Assembly: GCF_000218875.1 (NCBI RefSeq) | Contig: NC_015709.1 | Span: 434,001 to 498,000, forward strand | Origin: Zymomonas mobilis subsp. pomaceae ATCC 29192 | Lineage (GTDB): Bacteria; Pseudomonadota; Alphaproteobacteria; Sphingomonadales; Sphingomonadaceae | Reading direction: 5' to 3' | Length of the DNA stretch: 64,000 nt | Shown: positions 9,021-18,291 of the stretch, piece after piece | Numbering within the stretch: position 1 is the first letter of the stretch | Layout: each line of letters starts with the position of its first letter | Position numbers and translations under genes: made by a program | Notes under the pieces: model-generated | Told to the model about the DNA's origin: nothing | Databases searched by the model: none | The model's input: only the letters and a program-made list of their open reading frames with translations

Positions 9021-9548
9021 ATGCGTAAAATTCTTATATTAGCAGCAGCTTTCATATTATCAGCAAATAGCGCTGATAATACGACAACAGTGGATAATAA
9101 CGCGGCCCCTGCCCCTATTGACGGGTGGACAAGTTGTAACATGGAAATTGTGACCGCTAGTTTCGGCACAAAAATTCCGATGAAAGATATTCCTATCGCC
9201 CAGACCACCTATCAAATAAACCAAGGTGTCTCTAATTTAAATAGCGGTATGCCTATCATGCTGTTTCTTTGGCAGAATCCGCGCAGATATGCTTTTTCTA
9301 TGCGTATGGTGCAACGTCCTATGACGGTTGCCTTTATAAATGATAAAGGTGAAATCGCGCAGATTGAAAACATGAAGCCTAATTCTGATAAACAATATGT
9401 TTCGGATAAACCTGTCCACGCCGTTCTTGAAGTCGGAAAAGGCTTTCTAAGCAGCCATAATATTACAATAGGCTCTAAAATAGTTATCAAGCAATGTTCG
9501 GCACCAACAGCTTTTCCAGATCAATTCTTTAAATCTAAAGACTGGTAA
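9021..9548 (+). CDS. DUF192-family exported protein
   Basis: 175 residues, with a short hydrophobic signal-like N-terminus (MRKILILAAAFILSANS). The rest resembles DUF192: FLWQNPRRYAFSMRMVQRPM, VAFINDKGEI, then AVLEVGKGFLSSHNITIGSKI. The family's molecular role is unknown; members are small beta-rich proteins, often exported. AAAGG lies upstream of the ATG. It is monocistronic, with a following inverted repeat. Confidence 0.8.
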   Translation: MRKILILAAAFILSANSADNTTTVDNNAAPAPIDGWTSCNMEIVTASFGTKIPMKDIPIAQTTYQINQGVSNLNSGMPIMLFLWQNPRRYAFSMRMVQRPMTVAFINDKGEIAQIENMKPNSDKQYVSDKPVHAVLEVGKGFLSSHNITIGSKIVIKQCSAPTAFPDQFFKSKDW

Positions 9549-9563
9549 TAATTGAATAGTATT

Positions 9564-9623
9564 AAGGATATATTTTTATCTTAGACAAAAGAATTTATAT
9601 TTTGAGGTAAAAATATATCCTTT
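9564..9623 (+). terminator. 15-bp inverted repeat, probable terminator of DUF192 gene
   Basis: Perfect arms at 9564-9578 and 9609-9623 (AAGGATATATTTTTA and its complement), starting 16 bp after the stop. The stem is AT-rich and the loop is 30 nt. Confidence 0.5.
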
Positions 9624-9729
9624 ACATTATGGGATGGGCTCTACTGAATCTTATCCTCAAAAAGAACGTCCTATCGAAGCTTTTTTTGTCAAGGTATTAT
9701 AATACCACTCTAGAAAAGCCCGATTTGTC

Positions 9730-9757
9730 TTGACTATTCTTGATTAAATTGTAATTA
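9730..9757 (+). promoter_or_regulatory. Predicted sigma-70 promoter of rplM-rpsI
   Basis: TTGACT (9730-9735) and TAATTA (9752-9757) with a 16-bp spacer, about 90 bp upstream of rplM. Prediction by eye only. Confidence 0.4.
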
Positions 9758-9775
9758 GCCGCCTTTAACAGCAGG

Positions 9776-9802
9776 TATTCTGACTATCAAAAAATCAGAA
9801 TA
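9776..9802 (+). promoter_or_regulatory. Hairpin in rplM leader
   Basis: Arms TATTCTGA (9776-9783) and TCAGAATA (9795-9802) with an 11-nt loop, between the predicted promoter and the rplM ribosome site. L13 operons are autoregulated in some bacteria; whether this hairpin serves that purpose is a guess. Confidence 0.35.
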
Positions 9803-9846
9803 TTTCATGCATTTTGAATTTTTAGCCATATGAGGAATAAGAGCCC

Positions 9847-10326
9847 ATGAAGGCGCTCATGAAAACGACGAAGCCGGCAACGCCAGCAACCGTCGAAAAA
9901 AAATGGCATCTCATTGATGTCGAAGGATTGGTTGTTGGTCGTGTTGCAACGATCATTGCCAATCTTTTACGCGGTAAGCATAAGCCTAGCTTTACCCCTT
10001 ACATTGATTGCGGTGACAATGTCATTATCATCAATGCGGATAAAGTGCGCTTTACCGGCCGTAAGATGCAGAAGAAAATTTACTATAAGCATACGGGTTA
10101 TGCTGGTGGTATCAAGGAAACGACCCCAGCAAAAGTGTTGGAAGGTCGTTTTCCCGAGCGCGTATTAGAAAAAGCGGTTGAACGCATGATCCCGCGCGGC
10201 CCATTAGGTCGTCAGCAAATGCGCAATCTTCGTATCTTTGCCGGTGCAGAACATACGCATACGGCGCAGAATCCTGAAGTTCTTGATGTTGCGGCTATGA
10301 ACCGCAAAAATAAGGTGGGTGCCTGA
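9847..10326 (+). CDS. rplM: 50S ribosomal protein L13
   Basis: Large-subunit ribosomal protein L13. The 159 residues carry the family signature: [49 protein letters not shown] and [13 protein letters not shown] [16 protein letters not shown] 9847 is followed by an in-frame ATG at 9859; GAGG at about 9831 is slightly far for the first start, so the choice between them is open. Its stop overlaps the rpsI start by one base, the usual rplM-rpsI operon. Confidence 0.96.
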   Translation: MKALMKTTKPATPATVEKKWHLIDVEGLVVGRVATIIANLLRGKHKPSFTPYIDCGDNVIIINADKVRFTGRKMQKKIYYKHTGYAGGIKETTPAKVLEGRFPERVLEKAVERMIPRGPLGRQQMRNLRIFAGAEHTHTAQNPEVLDVAAMNRKNKVGA

Positions 10327-10880
10327 TGGCTGATCATCGTCAATCCCTTTCCGACCTCGCTGATCTGGCAGCTGTAGGCGCGGCTAAGGTTAATGCGGTC
10401 GAAACCTCTGTTGAAAAAACAGAAGTTATTGTTGAAAAGAAGCCGGTTGTCGTTGAATCAACGGCACCATTACGTGAGCAGATTCTGGATGCGCAGGGTC
10501 GTGCTTATGCGACCGGTCGTCGTAAAGATGCCGTTGCACGCGTCTGGATCAAGCCAGGTAGCGGTAAAATCATCGTCAACGGTCGCGATCAGGAAGTCTA
10601 TTTTGCTCGCCCAACCCTGCGTTTGGTGATTAATCAGCCTTTTGATGTTGCAGAACGTCGTGATCAATATGATGTCGTCGCAACCGTTACCGGTGGTGGT
10701 TTGTCGGGTCAGGCCGGTGCTGTAAAGCACGGTATTTCTCAGGCTCTCACTCGTTATGAACCCAACCTTCGTTCTACCGTTAAGGCTGCTGGGTTCTTAA
10801 CCCGTGATAGCCGCGCTGTTGAACGTAAGAAATACGGTCGCGCTAAAGCACGTCGTAGCTTCCAGTTTTCCAAGCGCTAA
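10326..10880 (+). CDS. rpsI: 30S ribosomal protein S9
   Basis: Small-subunit protein S9, whose C-terminal tail reaches the P-site tRNA. The core runs from [18 protein letters not shown] to the end, with [19 protein letters not shown] and the basic tail [17 protein letters not shown] ending in Lys-Arg. At 184 residues it has about 55 extra N-terminal residues rich in Val, Glu and Ala compared with the E. coli protein, as in related alphaproteobacteria. Coupled to rplM by a one-base TGATG overlap. Confidence 0.96.
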   Translation: MADHRQSLSDLADLAAVGAAKVNAVETSVEKTEVIVEKKPVVVESTAPLREQILDAQGRAYATGRRKDAVARVWIKPGSGKIIVNGRDQEVYFARPTLRLVINQPFDVAERRDQYDVVATVTGGGLSGQAGAVKHGISQALTRYEPNLRSTVKAAGFLTRDSRAVERKKYGRAKARRSFQFSKR

Positions 10881-10915
10881 GATATTATTTAATAATATTT
10901 TACAGAAAAAAATGG

Positions 10916-10942
10916 AAAGGGTGCCAATTGGCACCCTTTTTG
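10916..10942 (+). terminator. Strong Rho-independent terminator of rplM-rpsI
   Basis: Arms AAAGGGTGCCAA and TTGGCACCCTTT (10916-10927, 10928-10939) form a continuous 24-bp palindrome running into TTTTT. It lies 35 bp after the rpsI stop. Confidence 0.95.
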
Positions 10943-11090
10943 TTTATAAAATGGATATAATTTTTTCTATATATGTCGTAAAAACTATAGACTCCTTTAT
11001 GCACTGTCTCTGTTTTGAGTGAACCTTGTTATTTTTGCGGTTAAGGAGTTGATATTATTGGCTTTTTCTTCATTATCATAGGGAATATGT

Positions 11091-12494
11091 GTGTCTGAAG
11101 ATTTCAAGGAACGGTTGCAATTATTTAATATAACCGCAGAGGATTATAAGAATCTTCCAGCGCTTAAAGCTATTATCGAGCGTTATGGCAGTAAAGCCCT
11201 TGACTATCTTTACAACCATCTTACGCATACCTCTGCCCGTCGCTTCTTCAAAAGCAAAGAGGTTATAGAGACAGCCAAAAAGAAACAGCTGGCCCACTGG
11301 CTAACTTGGTTCAGCAAGCCTTTTGATAAAAAAAGTGAAGAAAAATCTAAAAAAATTGGTGCGATTCATGCCCAAATTGGCATTACGCCCACTTATTATA
11401 TTAGTGCCTATGCGGTTAATTTAGATCAAATGATCCAAAGGGCTATTAATGCTGCCCCCGGCGGGGCATTGTTACATCGAAAATTAGCTAAAAAAATAGG
11501 CGCTTTTGTCAAACTAACATTGTTAGATATAGAAATCGTAATTTCGAACTATGTAGATTATGAGCGTCAAGAACGGAATCTTATTCTTCAAAGTTTAAGT
11601 AAAGCTTTGCACCAGATTGCAGAGCAGAATTTTGATGTCGTTTTAGAACATATTCCTAAAAATTATGCGGCTATTGCTAATGACTTTGCCGTCATGCGTT
11701 CCAGTCTGGCAACGACGATGGCGAAAGTCATTTCTATTGCTAATAATGCCCGATTAGAAGCCCATACTATTGGGCAGTCTTCTCATGCCTTGCAAGATTC
11801 CAGCGATCAACAAATCAGGGCTCTTGCCGAGACAACAGATACCATGAACAAAATTGCAATGGCTGCGGAAAAGACAGCCACGCAAGCAAGGGACGCTAGC
11901 ACATCTATTGATCAAACACGTGAAAAAGCGAGTGATGGAGGTAAAATCGCTTCTGAAGCGATAAACAGCATGGAAGCCTTATCGGCATCCTCGAAAAAAA
12001 TATCAAATATTGTGACTTTAATCGATGATATTGCCTTTCAAACAAACCTGCTTGCCTTAAATGCAGGTATTGAAGCGGCTAAAGCCAATGAAGCCGGGCG
12101 TGGTTTTACGGTCGTTGCCAATGAAGTGCGCGCCTTAGCGCAGCGTTCCGCAGAAGCGGCTGCGGGTGTAAAAAGTCTTATTGAAGATAGTTTGAAACAA
12201 CTTAGTATCGCCACTAATCAGGTCCAAAAAACGGGCAAAACCTTTGAAGATATTATTAGTAATATTGAATTAGTGAATAGCCAAGCGCGGGATATTTCTA
12301 TTTCAGCAGCAACTCAGTCACGCGAATTACAAGATGCGGCCACTATAGTCGAAAATACAGAGCAAGTAACCCGACAGGGTGGAATGATTGTAAAACAATC
12401 TACACAGGCTTCTCAGAATATTGTTAAGGCTGTTGACTGGTTAGGCACTGAACTAGAACGTTTTCATCTAAGCAAAAATGAAACTGGACATTAA
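11091..12494 (+). CDS. Soluble globin-coupled chemoreceptor (HemAT-like)
   Basis: Methyl-accepting chemotaxis protein without membrane segments. Residues 1-~150 form a globin-coupled sensor domain: [21 protein letters not shown] is the family signature, with His93 as probable proximal heme ligand. Residues ~230-460 are the MCP signalling domain, with the conserved hairpin tip [20 protein letters not shown] and [22 protein letters not shown]. It is predicted to sense oxygen or another diatomic gas and control the adjacent kinase. GTG start with AGGGA 6 nt upstream. There is no C-terminal CheR-tethering pentapeptide. First gene of the local chemosensory cluster. Confidence 0.93.
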   Translation: MSEDFKERLQLFNITAEDYKNLPALKAIIERYGSKALDYLYNHLTHTSARRFFKSKEVIETAKKKQLAHWLTWFSKPFDKKSEEKSKKIGAIHAQIGITPTYYISAYAVNLDQMIQRAINAAPGGALLHRKLAKKIGAFVKLTLLDIEIVISNYVDYERQERNLILQSLSKALHQIAEQNFDVVLEHIPKNYAAIANDFAVMRSSLATTMAKVISIANNARLEAHTIGQSSHALQDSSDQQIRALAETTDTMNKIAMAAEKTATQARDASTSIDQTREKASDGGKIASEAINSMEALSASSKKISNIVTLIDDIAFQTNLLALNAGIEAAKANEAGRGFTVVANEVRALAQRSAEAAAGVKSLIEDSLKQLSIATNQVQKTGKTFEDIISNIELVNSQARDISISAATQSRELQDAATIVENTEQVTRQGGMIVKQSTQASQNIVKAVDWLGTELERFHLSKNETGH

Positions 12495-12711
12495 TATTAT
12501 CCTTTTATAATATAAATAGATAATAGTAATCGGATAAAAAAGACTATATTTCTAATTTGAGGCTTTTAAATAGAATACCTAATTGCCAGTCATGCCTTTT
12601 AAATTTAACGTAAAAATTTCAGTAGAATGATTACAGGGGCGTTCTATTAGCTATAATATGATCCTAGCTGACAGGAAAAATAAACGTTCTTTCGTGGACT
12701 AAAGCGCTATT

Positions 12712-14403
12712 ATGACAGAATTCCCCAAAAGGCATTTTCTTTTATGGGAAAAGCAGCGAGAGCAAATTGCCCATGATTTAAAGGCCTGTCAGGCTGGAAT
12801 CTATGATGACAAAATGCTTAATCGCTTGGAAGCCGTTGCCACGCATTTAGGTAAAGAAGCGGCTGACAGTGGGGATGAAGCGTTTGCTAGTCTGGCACAG
12901 CATCTAGCTCAATTACTTACCTATCTTCAAAATGATAAACTTGTCTTAAATCTGTTTCTGATTGACTTAATACAGCGCAGTTTTGAAGCTATTGAGGCCT
13001 ATATCACAGCTCTGAATTCGGGTCTCTCACTACCCGACCATGCGAAATTGGATACCGAGTTACAAGAAAATTTAGCGTCCAGTTCCGAATGGGCCCTTAA
13101 AAAAGTTGGTGTAGATATTGCTACGGATGCCCCGTCAGATTCCCCCACAATATCACTGCCTTTGATCCGTCCGCCTTCCAAGGCAACACCTGATGGACAA
13201 TGTATCAATCAGAGTGTCGCTGAGAGTTCTATTTACGTTGAAGGCAGTAACTTACCGCATATCCCCATTGATCCAGATAAACTCGACGGATTATTCAAGA
13301 TATTCAATGAAATGTTGAGTATTCGAGCCTCTTTATCTGAAGGAAATGCGTCAAATATAGAAAGCCGTAATCAGGATAATGATCTTGATAAACTCGATGA
13401 TTTAATTCAATCGGCCAATAATTATACGCTTTCGTTGCAAACTCAAAAGATAGAAGGATTATTTTCTCAAATTATCCCGATTATCGAGCATCGTTATGCC
13501 CAAAAAAATAAGTTTATTACTTTTTCGATAATAGGTGGTGATACCAAGATTGATAAACGTATTGTTATTTCCGTGGGAGAAGCTTTGCTTGAATTAGTCG
13601 ATAATGCGGCATTGCACGGAATTGAATCAGCAGAAGATCGGCAGAAGGTCAGTAAACCTGAAAATGGTCGTATCTGCTTAGAGGCAAAATGCCATGCCAG
13701 CCGTCTTAGAATTGCAATAACGGATGATGGACGTGGTATTATCTGGGAAAATCTGATTACTCTAGCCGAAAAATATGGATTGATTGCGGATAAAGACAAA
13801 GAAAATAATAAAGACACTAAAATTTTCAAAAGTATTTATAAACAAAAAGAAAAAAGCGGATTGGCTCACGTAAAACGTATCATCCAATCTTTAAGGGGGG
13901 AGGTAAGTATTTATGCGCCCCCCAATATAGGCACGCGCGTTACGTTGTTTTTACCTCTTAACCAAATGATGATAGAAGGTTTAATCGCTAGAGTAAAACA
14001 ACAAAGTTATATTTTCCCGATCTCTGATATTACTGAAAGTATTGCTGTTGAACCAAAGGATATTCACTGGGTCGACGATAAACAATCGATGATAAAATTA
14101 CGAGATAAATGGCTACCTGCTATTGCCTTATCCTCGTTAATCGGCGGAGAGACCTTTCATAAAGATTCCTTTAAGGAAGGGCGAAAAATACTCATTCATG
14201 TTGATTCTACTATTCATCAACCAGAGATTACGCTTATTGTAGATACAATTGAAAGCCAGAGACAGCTTGTTGTCCAAAATCTGGAAACGAATTTTCAAGC
14301 GGTGCGGGGTATTACCGGAGCAGCTCTGATGGAAAATGGCGAGATGGCTTTAGTCGTAGATCTAGAATCCTTGCTACATTCTCCACCCCCTCAATATACC
14401 TAA
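12712..14403 (+). CDS. cheA: CheA-like chemotaxis histidine kinase (divergent, short)
   Basis: Hub kinase that passes phosphate from receptors to response regulators. Domains in order: an HPt-like bundle (1-~120) with His45 where CheA has its phospho-His, but the usual H-x-L-K-G context is changed to HLGKEA; a linker; a weakly conserved dimerisation and P3 region; the ATPase domain with N-box LVDNAALHGIES, G1 ITDDGRGI and a later GTRVTLFLPL; and a C-terminal CheW-like domain. At 563 residues it is shorter than typical CheA, and I see no P2 domain. It follows the globin-coupled receptor by 217 bp. The ribosome site is weak. Confidence 0.85.
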   Translation: MTEFPKRHFLLWEKQREQIAHDLKACQAGIYDDKMLNRLEAVATHLGKEAADSGDEAFASLAQHLAQLLTYLQNDKLVLNLFLIDLIQRSFEAIEAYITALNSGLSLPDHAKLDTELQENLASSSEWALKKVGVDIATDAPSDSPTISLPLIRPPSKATPDGQCINQSVAESSIYVEGSNLPHIPIDPDKLDGLFKIFNEMLSIRASLSEGNASNIESRNQDNDLDKLDDLIQSANNYTLSLQTQKIEGLFSQIIPIIEHRYAQKNKFITFSIIGGDTKIDKRIVISVGEALLELVDNAALHGIESAEDRQKVSKPENGRICLEAKCHASRLRIAITDDGRGIIWENLITLAEKYGLIADKDKENNKDTKIFKSIYKQKEKSGLAHVKRIIQSLRGEVSIYAPPNIGTRVTLFLPLNQMMIEGLIARVKQQSYIFPISDITESIAVEPKDIHWVDDKQSMIKLRDKWLPAIALSSLIGGETFHKDSFKEGRKILIHVDSTIHQPEITLIVDTIESQRQLVVQNLETNFQAVRGITGAALMENGEMALVVDLESLLHSPPPQYT

Positions 14404-14771
14404 AAGAGTAATATAATATTGTTTTGACAAAACTTTAATATTATTTATAGGACAAAGCGATATAACCAGCCAATTGTCACCTTAAAATTAAATTTTAAAA
14501 ATGAAGAATTATGCAAAAATTTTAGAAAATATTATATCAATATAGTAATTTTTAATACTATTAATATTTTTACATTTGCAATAAATGTCAAAAAATATCA
14601 TTTTAGAGGTAATTCGATCAAAATTATTTTTATACTATGCTAATGCTATTAAGCTGTTTATCAAAAATTCATATTATAAATAATTTTGAGATATCCATTG
14701 TGGATTATTTACTCCCTGTCAGGTAACGTTTTTTGTAACGGACGTTTTAAAATCAGTAAAAGGGATGCAGG
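14404..14771. other. AT-rich intergenic region, no gene seen
   Basis: This 368-bp gap between the cheA-like gene and cheB is very AT-rich. I see no ORF with a plausible ribosome site and no strong hairpin. It probably carries the cheB promoter; no convincing boxes could be assigned. Confidence 0.5.
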
Positions 14772-15797
14772 ATGAGCGATCCGGTTCGCGTTTTAATTGT
14801 TGATGATTCTCTTACCATGCGCACCTTGTTTTCTGAGGTGTTAGACAGCTTTGATAATATTCAGGTTGTCGGTGTTGCCGCTAATGCGGATGAGGCACGA
14901 GAACGCATCACAGAATTATCCCCTCAAGTAATTACCCTCGATGTTGAAATGCCCGGCATGAGCGGTATCGATTTTTTAGAAGAAATCATGAAAGAACGGC
15001 CTATGCCCGTTATCATGCTTTCGACCCTTACACAGCGCGGTGCTGAAATTTCATTACGGGCTTTGGAATTAGGCGCTTTTGAATGTTTCCCCAAACCTCA
15101 GAATGTTACCCCTGAAGTTTTCAGGAAGATTGGTCCAAAGCTTGCCGAACTGATTGTTGCTGCTGCGGGGGGTAAAATCCGCAAGAAAACGCGCCAACGT
15201 AAGGTTGCAAAAGAAGCTTTAGAATGGAATGGCAAAATGATTGCTATGGCTACCTCAACGGGGGGTGTTGATGCCATGCTTGACATTTTACCAGAGTTTC
15301 CAGCCAACTGTCCGCCTACCCTTATCGTACAGCCGCTGGATGATAGTTTTACCGAAATTTATTTAACGCGTCTTGGATCGGCTATTAAACCGCAGGTTAA
15401 ACAAGCCAAGGATGGCGCTAAATTAAAGCAAGGTATTATCTATATTGCCAGTGATACCAGCAGCCATGTTGTAATTGATCGGTGGCCCGATCCCACTATT
15501 CGCCTTCTGCCTAAAGATCCGGTGCAAGGTCATCGCCCCAGCGCTAGCTTACTTTTCGCAGCGCTTTCCAAAACGGCAAAAGATGACGTTGTTGCAGGCA
15601 TTTTAACTAGTGTCGGCGATGATGGCGTCGCCGGTATGCGGGCTTTAAAAGCAAGCGGCGCCTTCACTTTTGCTCAAGATCAGGAAACTTCTATTGCAGG
15701 TGATGGTCCCCGTGCGGCACGCGATGCAAAAGTTATTGATCAGGAAATCGCTATTGGCGATATTGCCTCAGTTGTCCTCGCAAAATGTCAAAAATGA
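14772..15797 (+). CDS. cheB: CheB-family response regulator with altered methylesterase site
   Basis: Receiver domain plus methylesterase domain, 341 residues. The receiver has the normal acidic pair (IVDDS), phospho-Asp57, a Thr/Ser switch and Lys in FPKPQ. In the esterase domain the nucleophile Ser162 (TSTGG) and catalytic Asp284 (VGDDGVAG) are present. The QHMP motif that carries the catalytic His in CheB reads QPLD here, so Pro188 (codon CCG at 15333) replaces His, and the GMPREA loop is also changed (GDGPRAA). The fold looks intact, but normal receptor demethylation is doubtful. AAGGGA lies 7 nt before the ATG. Confidence 0.9.
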   Translation: MSDPVRVLIVDDSLTMRTLFSEVLDSFDNIQVVGVAANADEARERITELSPQVITLDVEMPGMSGIDFLEEIMKERPMPVIMLSTLTQRGAEISLRALELGAFECFPKPQNVTPEVFRKIGPKLAELIVAAAGGKIRKKTRQRKVAKEALEWNGKMIAMATSTGGVDAMLDILPEFPANCPPTLIVQPLDDSFTEIYLTRLGSAIKPQVKQAKDGAKLKQGIIYIASDTSSHVVIDRWPDPTIRLLPKDPVQGHRPSASLLFAALSKTAKDDVVAGILTSVGDDGVAGMRALKASGAFTFAQDQETSIAGDGPRAARDAKVIDQEIAIGDIASVVLAKCQK

Positions 15798-16141
15798 CGT
15801 CGAACGAGCCTACAGTTCTTCCGGAGCAAGCAGAGCTTTGCTCCGGAGCACTGTGTAAAAGCAATCAGGCAACAACATTGTTGTTTAAAAAGCTGGCCGC
15901 CGAAATAGCGTTAGTACGTCATGATGTCGAAAATGTATCTTTGATATTATGCGCTGACCCTCATGTAGTCGATAATCATGTAACGGTTCTACAGGATTTT
16001 GATCATATCAGTCAGCGACTATCTATTATCGCTGATATTCTACAGGCAGAAGATCGTCTTGAAGCGGTTAAAAATATAACTTTAGAAGTATTAGCCGCAA
16101 GATTGAGAGATGACTCTTTAGGTAATAAGCCGGTTCTTTAA
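15785..16141 (+). CDS. Small helical protein with CheZ-like D-x3-Q motif
   Basis: 118 residues, predicted mostly alpha-helical, with no signal peptide. I do not recognise the family with certainty. Residues 70-82 read QDFDHISQRLSII, close to the phosphatase segment of CheZ (QDFQDLTGQVI), giving Asp73-x3-Gln77 where CheZ uses Asp and Gln to dephosphorylate CheY-P. The gene overlaps cheB by 13 bp (ATG 15785; in-frame ATG 15794), which implies coupled translation. Role as a CheY-P phosphatase is inference from motif and context. Confidence 0.6.
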   Translation: MSKMTSNEPTVLPEQAELCSGALCKSNQATTLLFKKLAAEIALVRHDVENVSLILCADPHVVDNHVTVLQDFDHISQRLSIIADILQAEDRLEAVKNITLEVLAARLRDDSLGNKPVL

Positions 16142-16159
16142 AAGAAGTTCCGGCTTATT
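16124..16159. terminator. Hairpin between the che cluster and hpnM
   Basis: Arms AATAAGCCGG (16124-16133) and CCGGCTTATT (16150-16159); the left arm overlaps the end of the preceding ORF. It lies between convergent genes. There is no clear T run, so termination is only likely. Confidence 0.45.
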
Positions 16160-16181
16160 GCGCCAACCTTACTTTACTATT

Positions 16182-16772
16182 TTATTTCATAGCCTTTGCA
16201 TCAAGGCTCGTTAATTTATGTACTAAAGCAGGTATACCCCCCGATGCAACGGTTGATGAAAAATCGGCTCGCTGTACAGCAAGCTGGCTAACGCCATCTG
16301 AGATAATATCAACGATTTTCCATTTCCCTTGATTAAGGCGCATCCGGTAAATAAGCTTATCGCTGGTGATAGTGGCGCGCACCAATTTATCAGCCCCCCG
16401 ACTGGTTACGGGTTGTTCGGTTTTAAATTGTTCGCCGCCATAGCTGACAAAATTACTGGCGAGCATCACGGCACTATGATGCTCAAGAGCTTCTATCGCA
16501 TGTTCGCGATCTCCAGCATTAGCAGAAGCCCAACTTGCCCCCACCACCAAAGATGTCATTGTCTGCATATCGTAATAATCACGGACGATCGTTTCAAAAC
16601 GACTTGTTCGGCCGCTAATACCTAATGATTTTCCCTGTTTCATAATGTCAATAATGGCATTGTGATAAGCATCAATTTGGGCGGCTGCAGGGTCTGTTGC
16701 TTGGGCATGGACAATAACAGGTACAGCAGCAATAAATATTGCAGGTAACAAATTCCGAAATCTTAAAGTCAT
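16182..16772 (-). CDS. hpnM: HpnM/MlaC-family periplasmic lipid-binding protein
   Basis: Exported 196-residue protein of the MlaC/Ttg2D family, which carries lipid between membranes. A Sec signal peptide ends near VIVHAQA. The body has the family pattern RFETIVRDYYDMQTMTSLVVG, then an H-rich helix, and the C-terminal KWKIVDIISDGVSQL with ADFSS. Its place beside ispH-hpnH and the hpn operon supports the hopanoid-associated HpnM subtype. ATG 16772 was chosen over the TTG one codon earlier, because AGGA lies 7 nt before it. Confidence 0.85.
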   Translation of the reverse strand: MTLRFRNLLPAIFIAAVPVIVHAQATDPAAAQIDAYHNAIIDIMKQGKSLGISGRTSRFETIVRDYYDMQTMTSLVVGASWASANAGDREHAIEALEHHSAVMLASNFVSYGGEQFKTEQPVTSRGADKLVRATITSDKLIYRMRLNQGKWKIVDIISDGVSQLAVQRADFSSTVASGGIPALVHKLTSLDAKAMK

Positions 16773-16775
16773 CAA

Positions 16776-17256
16776 TAAATCCTACTCTCAAATTCAAAAT
16801 AACAAAAAAGACATAATACCCCTATCCACCACTCAAGATCATCCCTGTTAATAAGGATTGATAGCTGCCTAAAGGGAAAATATCCTTTTTATCTCTTGGC
16901 TTTCCACCTAACTGAATGGGTCTTTTTTAACAATTCTCCCTGAACGGAAAAAGAACATTCGGTCTTGAAGAGACATGCTTTTTATCATTCATCGACAGTT
17001 TAGAACTTTTTATCCAATTCTTCATAAAAATGCTTCGTTAGACCCTAATGAAAAAAAACGCAGAAAAAGCAATGAGGTTTCTTTTTAGAAAATGTGGTAT
17101 ATAAGTCACTGTGTTTTTTATACATAATTCACACTAAATCTGCCCGTTTTGTGCTATAAAGCGCGTTATCTGCTTTCAGATCATCTGTAAAATAGTTACA
17201 GGTCTAACCGTGATCAGGCCAAGATAGGCTTAGAATAAAAGCATCCAATATCGGGA
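16776..17256. other. Divergent promoter region hpnM / ispH
   Basis: About 480 bp between divergent genes, with no ORF that looks real. AT-rich runs such as TATATAAG near 17097 and a small stem CTGTAA/TTACAG (17185-17190, 17196-17201) are visible. Both promoters must lie here; neither could be assigned with confidence. Confidence 0.4.
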
Positions 17257-18288
17257 ATGTTTGTGATAAAAATCATTCTGGCTCAGCCGCGTGGCTTCTG
17301 TGCGGGTGTCATCCGCGCTATCGAAATCGTCGATCAGGCACTCGATCGTGTCGGCGCACCGGTATATGTTCGCCATGAAATCGTTCATAACCGTCATGTT
17401 GTTGATACACTCCGTGCCAAAGGCGCAGTTTTTGTCGAAGAACTTTCAGAAGTTCCCTCTGGCGAAGTAACCGTATTTAGCGCGCATGGTGTAGCACGTA
17501 CCGTCCAAGAAGAAGCAGACCAACGGGGATTACCTGTCGTTGATGCAACATGTCCCTTGGTTAACAAGGTTCACGCTCAGGGGAGACGCTATCTCTCTCA
17601 TGGACGCACTTTAATTTTAATCGGTCATGCTGGTCATCCCGAAATTGAAGGGACATTGGGGCAAATTGACGGTCCGGTTCATCTGGTAGGGTCGGCTGAA
17701 CAAGTAGCTGATCTTAAAATTCCAGAAGATACGCCGGTTGCCTTCATTACCCAGACGACTTTGTCCGTCGACGACACACGTTCTGTGATTGCCGCTTTAA
17801 GACAGAAATTTTCGGATGTTATTGGCCCCGATACTTCCGATATTTGCTATGCCACCCAGAACCGCCAGACGGCCGTTCGGGACTTATGCAAAAAATCTGA
17901 TCTCATTTTGGTCGTGGGGTCGCCAAACAGTTCTAATTCCAATCGCCTACGCGAAATAGGGTTAGAAGAAGGGCTGCCCAGCTATTTGATTGCCGATGGT
18001 AGCGAAATAGATCCTGTCTGGTTTGAAGATATTCATACCGTAGGATTAACCGCCGGTGCCTCAGCACCAGAAGAATTAGTGCAAAGTGTTATCGCGGCTA
18101 TCCGTGCATTAGGGCCAGTAACGGTAGAGCAGTTGCCCGGTGTAGAAGAAAAAATTGCTTTTCGTCTGCCCCCTACCCTTCGCCATCTTAAAGCGCGTAA
18201 TGCGGCCCATAATATAACAAAAGATGAAGCCGCCGCTTCTTCACAGGATGCTGACAGCATCACTAATGATACAGAACAGGAGGCTTGA
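17257..18288 (+). CDS. ispH: 4-hydroxy-3-methylbut-2-enyl diphosphate reductase
   Basis: Last enzyme of the MEP isoprenoid pathway, making IPP and DMAPP, the precursors for the hopanoids encoded next door. Three conserved cysteines bind the iron-sulfur cluster: Cys15 (GFCAGV), Cys99 (DATCPLV) and Cys197 ([10 protein letters not shown]). HGVA and the H-P-E of GHPEIEGT are also present. Length 343 including a ~25-residue hydrophilic tail. GGGA touches ATG 17257; a GTG at 17263 has better spacing to it and may be the real start. hpnH starts 4 bp after the stop. Confidence 0.95.
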   Translation: MFVIKIILAQPRGFCAGVIRAIEIVDQALDRVGAPVYVRHEIVHNRHVVDTLRAKGAVFVEELSEVPSGEVTVFSAHGVARTVQEEADQRGLPVVDATCPLVNKVHAQGRRYLSHGRTLILIGHAGHPEIEGTLGQIDGPVHLVGSAEQVADLKIPEDTPVAFITQTTLSVDDTRSVIAALRQKFSDVIGPDTSDICYATQNRQTAVRDLCKKSDLILVVGSPNSSNSNRLREIGLEEGLPSYLIADGSEIDPVWFEDIHTVGLTAGASAPEELVQSVIAAIRALGPVTVEQLPGVEEKIAFRLPPTLRHLKARNAAHNITKDEAAASSQDADSITNDTEQEA

Positions 18289-18291
18289 GCC

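Noticed and set aside
10804..11022. 72-codon frame running from rpsI through its terminator
   Set aside because: It contains the strong terminator and overlaps the conserved rpsI tail in another frame.
13494..13829. 111-codon minus-strand frame inside the cheA-like gene
   Set aside because: Antisense shadow, no ribosome site, low-complexity sequence.
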